From contig NZ_JAJFOW010000013.1 of the NCBI RefSeq assembly GCF_020731285.1, positions 1 to 64,000 of the forward strand: a stretch of DNA of 64,000 nucleotides, written 5' to 3'. Origin of the DNA: Cohnella baijiui. GTDB taxonomy: Bacteria > Bacillota > Bacilli > Paenibacillales > Paenibacillaceae. Within the stretch, counting starts at the first letter, position 1. The number at the start of each line of letters is the position of its first letter. This document shows, one piece after another, positions 10,462 through 19,002 of this stretch. Below the pieces are notes generated by a model that was not told where the DNA came from, made no database searches, and saw only the letters and a list, made by a program, of their open reading frames with translations. Made by a program: the position numbers and the translations under genes.

Positions 10462-11325
10462 TCAAGCCTCCCTCGCGATCGTTTTGCGCAGATAGAACCA
10501 AGAGACGGCAATGGAAGCTACGGTCAGCAGAATGGAAATGGCCGCGCCTTGGCCAAAGTGGAACAGCACGAAGGACTCCCGGTACATGGTGACGGCCAGC
10601 GTCTCCGAGGAGCGGTACGGACCGCCCATCGTCATGACCCAGATCAGATCGAATATTTTGAAGCTGTTCACGAGCGCCATGCCCATGACGACGATCGTGA
10701 TCGGGTTCAGCAGGGGGAGCGTGATGCTCCAGAACGTGCGCAGGCGGCCGGCGCCATCGATGGAGGCTGCTTCGAACGGCTCTTTCGGCAGCGCGCCAAG
10801 ACCGATCAGGAACAAGAGCATGTTGGTTCCGGCCCCTTGCCAAATCGAGGCGACGATCATCGCGTACGTGTTGTAAGGCGGCGTACTCAGCCAATCGATG
10901 GCCAGCTCGTTCAACCCGATGCGGGACAGAATGAAATTGATGCCGGTCTGGGAAAACAAGAACACCCAGATTACCCCGACCACCGTAAGAGACATTGCGT
11001 AAGGCAAATAGAAAACGTTCTTGAAGAAGCGCTGTCCCTTCATGTTCTGCAGCAGGACGCTGAACATCAGACCAAGTCCTACGGGAAACGCCAACGTAGC
11101 GACGACCCAGATAAACGTGTTTTTGAGAGAGGCAATGTAGGTCATGTCCTGAAAGATACGGACGTAATTCTCGAAGCCTGCCCACTCGGTTGTTCCCAAT
11201 CCGTCGTCATTGGTGAAGCTTACGTACAAAGTGTACAAGATCGAGGTGATGAAAAACGCGGCGATGATGAGGGCGGCTGGCAGCGTGTAGCATAGGGCGA
11301 CGCCGTGCTTCCTCCAGTACTGCAT
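10462..11325 (-). CDS. Carbohydrate ABC transporter permease (MsmF/UgpA-like)
   Basis: This 287-residue permease has six helices and the EAA loop (PFEAASIDGAGRLRTFWSIT). It forms the transport channel with the following gene. Its ribosome binding site AGGAGG, 8 bases before the ATG, lies inside a perfect 12-bp inverted repeat (11334-11377), so its translation may be regulated separately from the response regulator gene upstream. Confidence 0.92.
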   Translation of the reverse strand: MQYWRKHGVALCYTLPAALIIAAFFITSILYTLYVSFTNDDGLGTTEWAGFENYVRIFQDMTYIASLKNTFIWVVATLAFPVGLGLMFSVLLQNMKGQRFFKNVFYLPYAMSLTVVGVIWVFLFSQTGINFILSRIGLNELAIDWLSTPPYNTYAMIVASIWQGAGTNMLLFLIGLGALPKEPFEAASIDGAGRLRTFWSITLPLLNPITIVVMGMALVNSFKIFDLIWVMTMGGPYRSSETLAVTMYRESFVLFHFGQGAAISILLTVASIAVSWFYLRKTIAREA

Positions 11326-11333
11326 ATAGCGTT

Positions 11334-11377
11334 CCTCCTGTCTTTCTCCTGTGTACCTTCATTGTAAAGACAGGAGG
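11334..11377 (-). promoter_or_regulatory. Hairpin that sequesters the permease Shine-Dalgarno site
   Basis: In the minus-strand RNA, CCTCCTGTCTTT (from 11377-11366) is perfectly complementary to AAAGACAGGAGG (11345-11334), with a 20-base loop. The second arm contains the AGGAGG of the permease that starts at 11325. No U run follows on this strand, so it looks more like translational control or an RNA processing/stability element than a terminator. Confidence 0.6.
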
Positions 11378-11398
11378 GGGAACGGAATAATAGAAGAT

Positions 11399-13003
11399 CT
11401 ATGGATTTCTTGTAGGATCTATGGGGGCTGAATTTCGGTATTCCTGCGGGGTCATGCCGTGATGGCGTTTGAACAGGTTCGAAAAATAGGCCGGGTCGCG
11501 GTATCCGACGGCTTCGGCGATCCGGTACGTCTTCAGCTCGGTTTCCGCGAGCAGCTTTCGGGCTTGCTCCATCCGGATTTCCGTCATGTATTCGACGACG
11601 CCCGTACCCGTCTTCTTCTTGAACATGACGCTGAAGTAGGCAGGGTTCATGTTCACGTGTTCGGAAATCAGGGTCAAGTTGACGTCCCGGCTGACATGCT
11701 CCCGGATGAACGCGATCGCTTTATCGACCGCCAGATTTTGATACGATCTGTCCGGTCCCGAACAACCGGATTTCCCGATCCACTCCAGCACCGGCTCGAT
11801 GCAGCTTGAAAGCGAATCCGCTAATTTCAGCCGTTCCAACATGGGATCGCCCTGCATCGTCCCCTCGTCCCAGTCTTGCCGGATCATGAACTTGCGATGC
11901 AGAACGATAAGCGCGACCCGCAGCTCTTGCTTAAGCCCTTCAACGGCCGTCGGCGAAAACGCCGTACGCTTTACCGCTTCGATCCATTGCCTTAGCCGCG
12001 TTTCGATCTCATTGCCCGAGTCAAACAATTGAAGCTCTCTGAGCTGCTGTAAATAGGGCTGAATGTCTTCCTGGGTGTAGGAATTCGCATCCTTTCCCGT
12101 AATCAAAACGCTTTTCTCGCGCAACAGGCGCAGGACAAGCAGCCCGGCAGCCTCGGCATACGCGTCGTTCAGCGCATGCATGGGGCGGGGGGACGACAGG
12201 GCTGCGGAGAAGGACAGATTCAAGTAATGGGCGACGTTCCTGCGGATGTCCTGCAGCTTCACGCAGGCCTCTTCGAAGGCCAAGCCCGCGGGCAGAAGCA
12301 GAACGAGCCGTTCCTGCTCATCGAAGAAACAAGGTTCCCCCTGCACGATTTCCGACGCGATATTCCAGCTCGCATACTTGAGCAAGTCGAACTCGCGGCG
12401 CGTAAACTTCCGGATCAGCTCGAACCTTCCTTCATATTGGAAGAGGGCGACGGTGCAGAAATCCTCCTTGAAAACGACGCCAAGCCTGGCTGCTTCCCGC
12501 TTGATTTCAGCCAATGGAAGCTTAGATTCGCCGGATGATACCAGCTTTCGGAGATAGTCGGTTTGCAGCAGCAGCTGGCTGCGGTTCCATAGTTCATTCT
12601 TCTGGCCTTCCCATAGGATGCGCTCCCGTTCTTCGGCAAACTCCCGGTATATCGCTAGCAGCAGCTCTCGCATTTCCCCGAATTCCGGCGGCTTGACGAT
12701 ATAGTCCTCGCAGCCCAGCCGGACCGCTTGCTTGGCGAACTCAAAATCGTCGTATCCGCTCAAGATGACCGTCCGTACCTCGGGGAATCGCTCCGAGAGA
12801 TGCCGAATCAGCTCCAGCCCGTCCAGATTCGGCATGCGAATGTCGGTCAGCACGACGTTCGGCTGAAACTCGGCGACCATGCGCAGACCTTCGGCTCCAT
12901 CGCAAGCCGTTCCCGCCACGGAGACCGGTAGCTCCATCCTCTCGATCATTCTCGTTAACCCCGTGCGCAACAGCTCTTCGTCATCCACGATCAACAGTCT
13001 CAT
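11399..13003 (-). CDS. YesN-type response regulator with AraC DNA-binding domain
   Basis: This 534-residue two-component regulator has a receiver domain (residues 1-120, DDEE acidic cluster and phospho-acceptor in VVLTDIRMPNLDG), a long linker, and a C-terminal AraC domain (about 435-534) with two helix-turn-helix units (LTLISEHVNMNPAYFSVMFK and YRIAEAVGYRDPAYFSNLFK). I use the start MRLLIVDDEE at 13003; codons further upstream belong to the overlapping kinase gene. The 23 bp overlap with the kinase suggests coupled synthesis. The likely target is the sugar module starting at the alpha-mannosidase gene. Confidence 0.93.
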   Translation of the reverse strand: MRLLIVDDEELLRTGLTRMIERMELPVSVAGTACDGAEGLRMVAEFQPNVVLTDIRMPNLDGLELIRHLSERFPEVRTVILSGYDDFEFAKQAVRLGCEDYIVKPPEFGEMRELLLAIYREFAEERERILWEGQKNELWNRSQLLLQTDYLRKLVSSGESKLPLAEIKREAARLGVVFKEDFCTVALFQYEGRFELIRKFTRREFDLLKYASWNIASEIVQGEPCFFDEQERLVLLLPAGLAFEEACVKLQDIRRNVAHYLNLSFSAALSSPRPMHALNDAYAEAAGLLVLRLLREKSVLITGKDANSYTQEDIQPYLQQLRELQLFDSGNEIETRLRQWIEAVKRTAFSPTAVEGLKQELRVALIVLHRKFMIRQDWDEGTMQGDPMLERLKLADSLSSCIEPVLEWIGKSGCSGPDRSYQNLAVDKAIAFIREHVSRDVNLTLISEHVNMNPAYFSVMFKKKTGTGVVEYMTEIRMEQARKLLAETELKTYRIAEAVGYRDPAYFSNLFKRHHGMTPQEYRNSAPIDPTRNP

Positions 13004-14708
13004 CGTCCATTCGGGGAAGCTCGATCGTATAGACGGTTCCTTGTCCGGGTTTGCTCTCCACGTCAAAGCAGATCCTTCCTTTCGTGTAGGCGAGATGGAT
13101 TCTTTCGTACACGTTGCGAACCCCCAGGCTCTCCTTGGTTCGGACTTCGCCGCCGAGCATGGCGTCTTTCAAGTCCTGAAGCTGCTCCGTCGTCATCCCC
13201 ACCCCGTCATCCGCAATGCGGATCAGTAGCCGTTCGTCGCCGTTCTCCCGCTTCGCCCTTATCTCGATCCGAATGGCGCCTTCCTGACCGTTCGGAACAA
13301 TGCCATGGATGATGGCATTCTCCACGATCGGCTGCAACAGCAATTTGATGATCCGCCATTCCATCGCCTGCTCGTCGATCTGCAAATCCAGACTCAGCTT
13401 CGGATAGCGGTATTTCATGACCTCCATGTAGAGTCGGATATGCTGGCATTCTTTGCGGACGTTCACCCATTCCTTTTCTTTGCCGATAGAGTATCGGAGC
13501 AGCTTCCCCAATTTGGAACCCATCGTCGAGATGTTGTAATTGCCGTCAATCTCCGCTTGCATGACGATCGCGCTTAACGTGTTGTGGAGGAAATGGGGGT
13601 TGATCTGCGCCTGGAGCGCGGCGATTTCCGATTGTTTCCGCCGGTCCTCCACATGCACGATTTCCCCGATCAACTCATGGATGTGCTCGACCATATGCCT
13701 GAAGCTCGACGTGATGATCCCGATTTCGTCCGTGCGCTTCGTATCCGGGATGACGATATGGAACTGGTGTTTCGGCGCGGTTAGCATCAGGCGGCTTAAG
13801 CGTTTGAGCGGAAACGAGATCCGGTAGCTCACGCTGACGATAAGGAGCATCGCCATCAGGAAGAAAAAAAGGTTGATCAACAATATGACTTTCTGGATAT
13901 GTTCGATCTTCGAGAACAACCGGTCCTTCGGAATCACGGTTACGAGCGTCCAATTCGTAATGTCCGATACGAAGCGGCTCTGAAACCGATCCGCTTCTAC
14001 GCATTGGGAGAGCGCTTGCTCCAAGCAACGCTGCTGCAGATCGAAGATGACGTTTCCTTGATCGTTCATGAGATAGAGGCTTCCGCCGCGATTCAGCAGT
14101 TCCTTCCCGGATTCAAGCGTAAAGTCCAGCCGGAAGAACATTCGGACCATCCCAACCTCATGGAACGTTTTGGGATTGTACAGCAGCCGGGAAATCGCGA
14201 AGGAGGAACGCCCATCCGCTCCCTGCACCGGGGGAAAAAGATACGCCGCTCCGTGCAGCCTGCGGGTCTGATCGACCCAATCCCGCACGTCGTCGCGACG
14301 GTTGCTCTTGCCCAATTGAAACTGGTTGCCGTTGCGGTCGAAGATCTCGACCGACTCGATATGGTTGCGGTCGGTCTCCAGCATCATCGACAGCCATCCG
14401 TTGATCTGGGCCGTCTCGTCGAACGAATAGCCAAGATGACCGTCCTCGTTATGCAGATGGCTCTCCAAAATGTTGTTCAACGTATAGTCGTAAGCCGGAT
14501 TTTTTGTGATCCCGTTCAACAACTGGATGTAGCTATCCATCGTATCGCCGGTATTCCGGGTCATTCCCTGCAGCCAGGACGCGGCGTCCGATTGCATCTC
14601 CCGCTTCAGGTAGGAGAACGTGATCAAGTTCATCAGCAAAGTAGGGAGAAGCAAGATCAGGACGAGGATGGCGGCCAGGCGGTTCGGAAACGAGATGGAC
14701 ATGGACAT
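12981..14708 (-). CDS. YesM-type sensor histidine kinase
   Basis: This 575-residue kinase has an N-terminal helix, a large extracellular dCACHE-like sensor (about 35-280), a second helix, a HAMP segment, the His_kinase motif QAQINPHFLHNTLSAI (His near 372) and a HATPase domain (NAIIHG near 463, DDGVGM). The start at 14708 (MSMSISFPNRL) has GGAGGGG 4 bases upstream; the longer open frame lacks such a site. It is paired with the overlapping response regulator and probably senses extracellular sugar or the loaded binding protein encoded just upstream. The ligand is unknown. Confidence 0.93.
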   Translation of the reverse strand: MSMSISFPNRLAAILVLILLLPTLLMNLITFSYLKREMQSDAASWLQGMTRNTGDTMDSYIQLLNGITKNPAYDYTLNNILESHLHNEDGHLGYSFDETAQINGWLSMMLETDRNHIESVEIFDRNGNQFQLGKSNRRDDVRDWVDQTRRLHGAAYLFPPVQGADGRSSFAISRLLYNPKTFHEVGMVRMFFRLDFTLESGKELLNRGGSLYLMNDQGNVIFDLQQRCLEQALSQCVEADRFQSRFVSDITNWTLVTVIPKDRLFSKIEHIQKVILLINLFFFLMAMLLIVSVSYRISFPLKRLSRLMLTAPKHQFHIVIPDTKRTDEIGIITSSFRHMVEHIHELIGEIVHVEDRRKQSEIAALQAQINPHFLHNTLSAIVMQAEIDGNYNISTMGSKLGKLLRYSIGKEKEWVNVRKECQHIRLYMEVMKYRYPKLSLDLQIDEQAMEWRIIKLLLQPIVENAIIHGIVPNGQEGAIRIEIRAKRENGDERLLIRIADDGVGMTTEQLQDLKDAMLGGEVRTKESLGVRNVYERIHLAYTKGRICFDVESKPGQGTVYTIELPRMDDETVDRG

Positions 14709-14735
14709 GATACCCCTCCATACTAAAAACAATCA

Positions 14736-14758
14736 GGGAACCCCGCCGGGGGCCCCCT
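14736..14758 (-). promoter_or_regulatory. GC-rich intercistronic hairpin between binding protein and kinase genes
   Basis: GGG-AA-CCCC and GGGG-GC-CCC segments can fold into a short stem followed on the minus strand by a T-rich stretch after a few bases. Such attenuators often lower expression of genes behind a highly expressed binding-protein gene. The stem is interrupted, so the call is tentative. Confidence 0.4.
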
Positions 14759-14771
14759 TATCTTCCGACAA

Positions 14772-16079
14772 TTATTGATTTTCCGTCCAATATTGATCGG
14801 CTTTTTTCTGAATATTTTGCAGCACCAGATCCAATTGGCCGGGATTGTGCATGAAACGGATGAATTCGCTCGATGCATATTCCGCAAGCTCGGATGGCGT
14901 CGCTTCCCAGAATCGGGTAACCGTCTTGATCTTCCGTTCGTTGATCTCGCTCGCCAGACCCGTAATGATCGGATCCGTCGATTGGAGGTCGGTCCGAATC
15001 GGAACCCCGCCGTAGAGCAACAACACCTTCTCGTTCGCTTCCTTCTTCGTCAAGGCCATCAAGGCTTGAATGGCCGCCTCTTTGTGCTTCGACTTCTCGG
15101 ATACGAGGAACGGCGTCACTTCGGAGATGACGACGTTCCCCGCCTCCGGCTTGACGGCCGGGAGCACGAACGCTCCGAAATCCGTGCCGGACGTGAGTCC
15201 CGCTCCTTTAAAATAATCGGAATACCAGCTGCCCATCATGAACATCGCGAATTCGCCTTTGCCGAACGCTGGAGAAATCTCGTTCTGAAAATCGAGAGGT
15301 TTGGCGAAATAACCTTTATCGTAGAACGATTTCCACTGCTTCATCGCTTCGACGACTTCCGGGTCCGTATATTTTGCTTGCCCCGCAACCAGCCTGGTGT
15401 AGAAGTCCGGGTTGGAGTGGGCCATAAATTCCTCGAACCAGATGAATCCGTTCCACACGTCGACAGTCGTCGTTCCGATCGGGGTTACGCCGTTCGATTT
15501 TAGCGTATCGTTGATGTTCAGGAACTCTTCCCATGTTGCCGGCGGCTTTAATCCATATTTGTCGAAAATCTTCTTGTTGTAGAACATGACCCAGTAGTGA
15601 ACGCCGGCCGGAATGCCGTACGTTTTCCCGTTGAAGGTCAGCGTTTCGGCCATCGCGGGATCCACGCCATCGGCGACCATTTCCTTCCACTGTTCCGTCA
15701 TGTCGGCGACGTGGCCAGCGTCGACAAGCTCTTTCATTCGGTAGCCATTCCACCATTTGAAAATGTCGGCGGCGTTGTCTGTCGTAAATCCGACTCGCAC
15801 GGCGGTCTGGAAGGATGTCGGTTCATTGTAAGGAACGCCCTTCAGCTCCAGGTTACTGTTCTTTAGAAGAATGGGGTTGATTTCCTTCAAGTAGTCCGTC
15901 CAGGCCGGATTATCATAAAAGAAGTCCGCCCTCGTGGTTTCCTTCTCCTGGCCGTTCGCGATCGAGGTTTCACTCGGCATCCCCGAACGGGTCGCATTTT
16001 TGCTGTCGCTTCCTCCGCAAGCGGTAAGCAGCGTCGCGAACAGGGCGAACGCGAGCAGAATCATTCCTTTTTGGCGCAT
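14772..16079 (-). CDS. Extracellular sugar-binding lipoprotein (family 1)
   Basis: This 435-residue protein has a signal peptide and lipobox (LLTACGGS, cysteine 21), so it is anchored outside the membrane. The mature part has the family 1 binding-protein pattern (WWNGYRMKELVDAGHVADMTEQW, GKTYGIPAGVHYWVMFYNKKIF, then GEFAMFMMGSWYSDYF). It delivers a carbohydrate to the two downstream permeases. GGGGAGG precedes the ATG. It follows the GH38-like gene by 33 bp, so the operon probably couples uptake to intracellular cleavage of a mannose-containing or related glycan. Confidence 0.92.
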   Translation of the reverse strand: MRQKGMILLAFALFATLLTACGGSDSKNATRSGMPSETSIANGQEKETTRADFFYDNPAWTDYLKEINPILLKNSNLELKGVPYNEPTSFQTAVRVGFTTDNAADIFKWWNGYRMKELVDAGHVADMTEQWKEMVADGVDPAMAETLTFNGKTYGIPAGVHYWVMFYNKKIFDKYGLKPPATWEEFLNINDTLKSNGVTPIGTTTVDVWNGFIWFEEFMAHSNPDFYTRLVAGQAKYTDPEVVEAMKQWKSFYDKGYFAKPLDFQNEISPAFGKGEFAMFMMGSWYSDYFKGAGLTSGTDFGAFVLPAVKPEAGNVVISEVTPFLVSEKSKHKEAAIQALMALTKKEANEKVLLLYGGVPIRTDLQSTDPIITGLASEINERKIKTVTRFWEATPSELAEYASSEFIRFMHNPGQLDLVLQNIQKKADQYWTENQ

Positions 16080-16112
16080 AGCAAGTACCTCCCCAATAAT
16101 CTTATCTTTCCT

Positions 16113-18743
16113 TTAGTGAAAGGCGACCCGGAGCGACCGTACCGACCGGCCGGGAACCCGGACGACGACGGAACCCTGAACGATATCGAGCTCGCGGATG
16201 AACTCTTCTACAGGCGATACGAGGCTGGCCGAAGCCGGATGCCAGGTCGGGAAAAAGATGCGGCAATCCCGTTCCCGATGCTCGACATTCTGCACCCGGA
16301 CGATGATGCCGTTCGCATCCTCAGCCGGCTTGGCTGTAGTAAGGAACGTTTCGGGACGATCCGTTTCGAACAAACGGCCTTCCTTCGGGGTTCCCTCCCG
16401 GCGCACGAGGTCCCGGAGCACGATCGGCCGGGTGAACGCCTCCGCGCCGAATCGGGCGCACGCCCCGTCTCCGGCTTCGCCTGCGTGAGTGGTCAGCTTG
16501 TAGCGCAAGGGAATCCGCCCCCCTTGGCTGGCCTTGAAATTGACCATCCAATGGTTGTTCAACGCCCATGACAATACCACGGGAGCTTCGGGCTCCAGAT
16601 GCTCCGCCCACTTCCCCGTCGTGATTCCGCCGAGCTGGACGAGCGGAGCGTCGAGCGGAACGATCGTAACCCCCAGCGAACCGTCGTGGATCTGCGCCCA
16701 GCGCTGTATCGGATACCAATCCCTGACGGTGCCCGGCAACTGCTCCTCCTCCGGAGTAAGGGCAATGCCATTGATGTCCGCCTTGAACCGAGGCTCGCGG
16801 AGATTGAACGGAAACGCGACGAATACCGCTTCCGGGTCCGTCACATGCTCTTTGTCGAGCGTCCAGTGGATGCCGAGCGCCTTCTCCCGCGTCGACAACA
16901 CAAACGTGCAGGAAGCCGAGCGCACGCCCTTCGCTTGAATCGCCACCGTGATTCTGGCTTCGTAAGCGGTCACTTCCGGTTCCGAGATGTCGACACGGAA
17001 AGGCACCTCATGGCGGAACGGCGTATCTTTGACGCCATAACCGAAATATTCGTTGGACCAGTCCGATACGTACAAGGCGTCGCGTCCCACCGGACTGTCG
17101 ACCCATTCGTAGACGTACTGTCCGATCTGCCAGCCCCGGTACTGTCCCGCGAAATCGTGGCCCAACTCCTTGTCGTACCACTCGCTCAGACCGCCGCTTG
17201 CCGGATCGATCGTGATCCGATAATAAGCGTTTTCGATGCTTCGTTCTCCGCGCTTCAAATCCTCGCCCGCGGGCGAATCGGACAACGGCAGAAAGGCATA
17301 TCCGAACCCCGCCACTTTCCCTTGGACTCTTCGGCCTTCGTCATCCGGCTTGATGCCCCAGGTCAAGCCGCGCGGAACGAACATTTCGAGCATGCCGTTG
17401 GGCGCTTGGCCGCCTCGCCGGACCGGCTCTTCGACGACCACCTCCCGATCGTACGGAAGCGTGTTGATTACCATTAGCTCTTGGTAGGTCGGCGTCGGCT
17501 TGGCCAGTTCGGGAGGCAGGTGCCCCAGGTCGAACCGGACCTCGTCTTCTTGCTTGGCATAAGCGGAGGCCAGCTTTCTGGACGCCCTGGACAGCATGTC
17601 GTGCGCCTCGGCCGATGCCTGGTAAGCATAATTCGCTTTCTTGTTCCACTGGGAACGGGAGAACAAGCCGTCCGGAGATTCGATGCTGGAGAACGCTCCC
17701 CAGGTGTGCTCGTCATACAACGTCATCGATTCGTAGGTGCGGACCATCCGCTCCACATCCCAACCTTTGTCGCCCAGCGCCTGCAGCCACGCGCCGATCA
17801 TTTCCGCGCTTAGCGCAATTTCATGGGTCGCCCGGTTCAATCCCGTCTCGTACGCGCTGGAAGCGACTCCGTCGCACCACCAATCCAGCCAATCCCCTCG
17901 CATCGTCTGCAGCCGGTTCGCGTACTCCGCTCTCAGGATCCGGTTCAGTTCGGAAATCGTTATGAGTTCCATTCGCGGCATCTTGCCCGCTTCGTTCCAC
18001 TCCCGGATGAAGTCGGACAGCCGCGCGTCCGGCCAGCCGTTGTCCACTCGCATCGGATTCGTCGTTTGGCCGTACGCGAAGTCGAACGGGTAGTCCGGAT
18101 CGTTTTCCAGCTTGTCCACGATGTTCGGAACGAACGTATCGGCCAACTGCCTATGCCCCAAACCGGCCAACCCGCCGAACAAATAATGATAGCCGTTCCA
18201 AGCCAAAAGCTTGTTGCCGGCCGGACCCTCCCACCAGAATGCGGACGGCCGCGGCTTCGGGACGTTGCCGCGCACCGGATTGACGGCCATCGTGAACAAT
18301 TCGATGCCAAGCTCGGAGAGCAGATCCGCGTACATCCAACTGGCGCCGTTCACGTCGCAATTCATCGCGACGCGGATATCGACGCCGTACAGGTCCCGCA
18401 TCCGTTTGACGGGATAGAGGCTCCTGTGCATCTGCTCCACGTTCAGCAGAGGCGTCATGTTGTATTGCATGCCGGCGATGTCGATTTGCCCGGCTTTATG
18501 CCATTTCAAGAACCTTTCCAACTGTGAAGACGAGCAGGCGTGCAGGTACTTCTCCGTCATGCCCGTCACTTCGCAAACCCACTTGGCCCTCGCTTCTTGC
18601 GGGTAGTCCGCCGTCTTCTCGCACAGGTCGAGCGCATAATCGATAAACTCCATGTGCTGACGGAAGCACACGTCCTGGTAGTCGGTAAATCCGATGTCCG
18701 TATGCGAGTGATTCACGAAGTAGAACTTCTTGATCTTCGCCAT
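16113..18743 (-). CDS. GH38 alpha-mannosidase-like glycoside hydrolase
   Basis: This 876-residue cytoplasmic enzyme (no signal peptide) begins with FVNHSHTDIGFTDYQ, the metal-binding motif of GH38 N-terminal barrels. The segment VAMNCDVNGASWMYADLL contains the aspartate expected to be the nucleophile. The middle helical domain has a conserved ESMTLYDEHTWGAFSSIESP stretch and a long beta-rich C-terminal part follows. AAGGAGG lies 8 bases before the ATG. It leads the operon with binding protein, kinase, regulator and permeases. Many bacterial proteins of this subgroup are uncharacterised, so the exact linkage cleaved is uncertain. Confidence 0.85.
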   Translation of the reverse strand: MAKIKKFYFVNHSHTDIGFTDYQDVCFRQHMEFIDYALDLCEKTADYPQEARAKWVCEVTGMTEKYLHACSSSQLERFLKWHKAGQIDIAGMQYNMTPLLNVEQMHRSLYPVKRMRDLYGVDIRVAMNCDVNGASWMYADLLSELGIELFTMAVNPVRGNVPKPRPSAFWWEGPAGNKLLAWNGYHYLFGGLAGLGHRQLADTFVPNIVDKLENDPDYPFDFAYGQTTNPMRVDNGWPDARLSDFIREWNEAGKMPRMELITISELNRILRAEYANRLQTMRGDWLDWWCDGVASSAYETGLNRATHEIALSAEMIGAWLQALGDKGWDVERMVRTYESMTLYDEHTWGAFSSIESPDGLFSRSQWNKKANYAYQASAEAHDMLSRASRKLASAYAKQEDEVRFDLGHLPPELAKPTPTYQELMVINTLPYDREVVVEEPVRRGGQAPNGMLEMFVPRGLTWGIKPDDEGRRVQGKVAGFGYAFLPLSDSPAGEDLKRGERSIENAYYRITIDPASGGLSEWYDKELGHDFAGQYRGWQIGQYVYEWVDSPVGRDALYVSDWSNEYFGYGVKDTPFRHEVPFRVDISEPEVTAYEARITVAIQAKGVRSASCTFVLSTREKALGIHWTLDKEHVTDPEAVFVAFPFNLREPRFKADINGIALTPEEEQLPGTVRDWYPIQRWAQIHDGSLGVTIVPLDAPLVQLGGITTGKWAEHLEPEAPVVLSWALNNHWMVNFKASQGGRIPLRYKLTTHAGEAGDGACARFGAEAFTRPIVLRDLVRREGTPKEGRLFETDRPETFLTTAKPAEDANGIIVRVQNVEHRERDCRIFFPTWHPASASLVSPVEEFIRELDIVQGSVVVRVPGRSVRSLRVAFH

Positions 18744-18820
18744 TTCGGCGGCCTCCTTTCATCCGGATGATCCGTTTCTGGAAACAGTATAGGCCCGCAG
18801 GGTCATTGAAAACATAAAGG

Positions 18821-18850
18821 ATCTATAGATATATTAAAATATTTATAGAT
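18821..18850. promoter_or_regulatory. AT-rich inverted repeat upstream of the alpha-mannosidase gene
   Basis: ATCTATAGATATATT faces AAAATATTTATAGAT, a 30-bp near-palindrome with 13 of 15 positions matching. It lies 78 bp upstream of the GH38-like gene in the divergent region. A plausible role is binding of the YesN-type regulator encoded in the same operon. This is inference from position. Confidence 0.4.
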
Positions 18851-18883
18851 GCGTCGAGACGACTCGCGAAAGATTTACTTTTC

Positions 18884-18891
18884 GGTTAACC
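18884..18891. promoter_or_regulatory. GGTTAACC site 1, candidate operator
   Basis: The perfect palindrome GGTTAACC lies 24 bp upstream of the -35 box of the GH2 promoter. The same octamer overlaps the start region of the ArsR-type regulator gene, and a split version lies just downstream of the GH2 promoter. Confidence 0.5.
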
Positions 18892-18915
18892 ATCATGTAT
18901 TTCCCTTCCTTTTTG

Positions 18916-18944
18916 TTGACATTCCAGCTGTTATGGGATATAAA
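18916..18944 (+). promoter_or_regulatory. Sigma-A promoter of the GH2 gene
   Basis: TTGACA (18916-18921) and TATAAA (18939-18944) are separated by exactly 17 bases, close to the sigma-A consensus. Transcription should start about 50 bases before the GH2 start codon. Confidence 0.8.
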
Positions 18945-18968
18945 AGGTTTGTCGTTGCATTTATTTAT

Positions 18969-18984
18969 TAACCATTAGGTTAAC
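18969..18984. promoter_or_regulatory. Split GGTTAA palindrome, candidate operator 2
   Basis: TTAACC-ATTA-GGTTAA is a perfect inverted repeat located just downstream of the predicted transcription start of the GH2 gene. With site 1 it brackets the promoter, an arrangement common for repressors. Confidence 0.5.
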
Positions 18985-19002
18985 TATTGGAGGAATTCAT
19001 CC

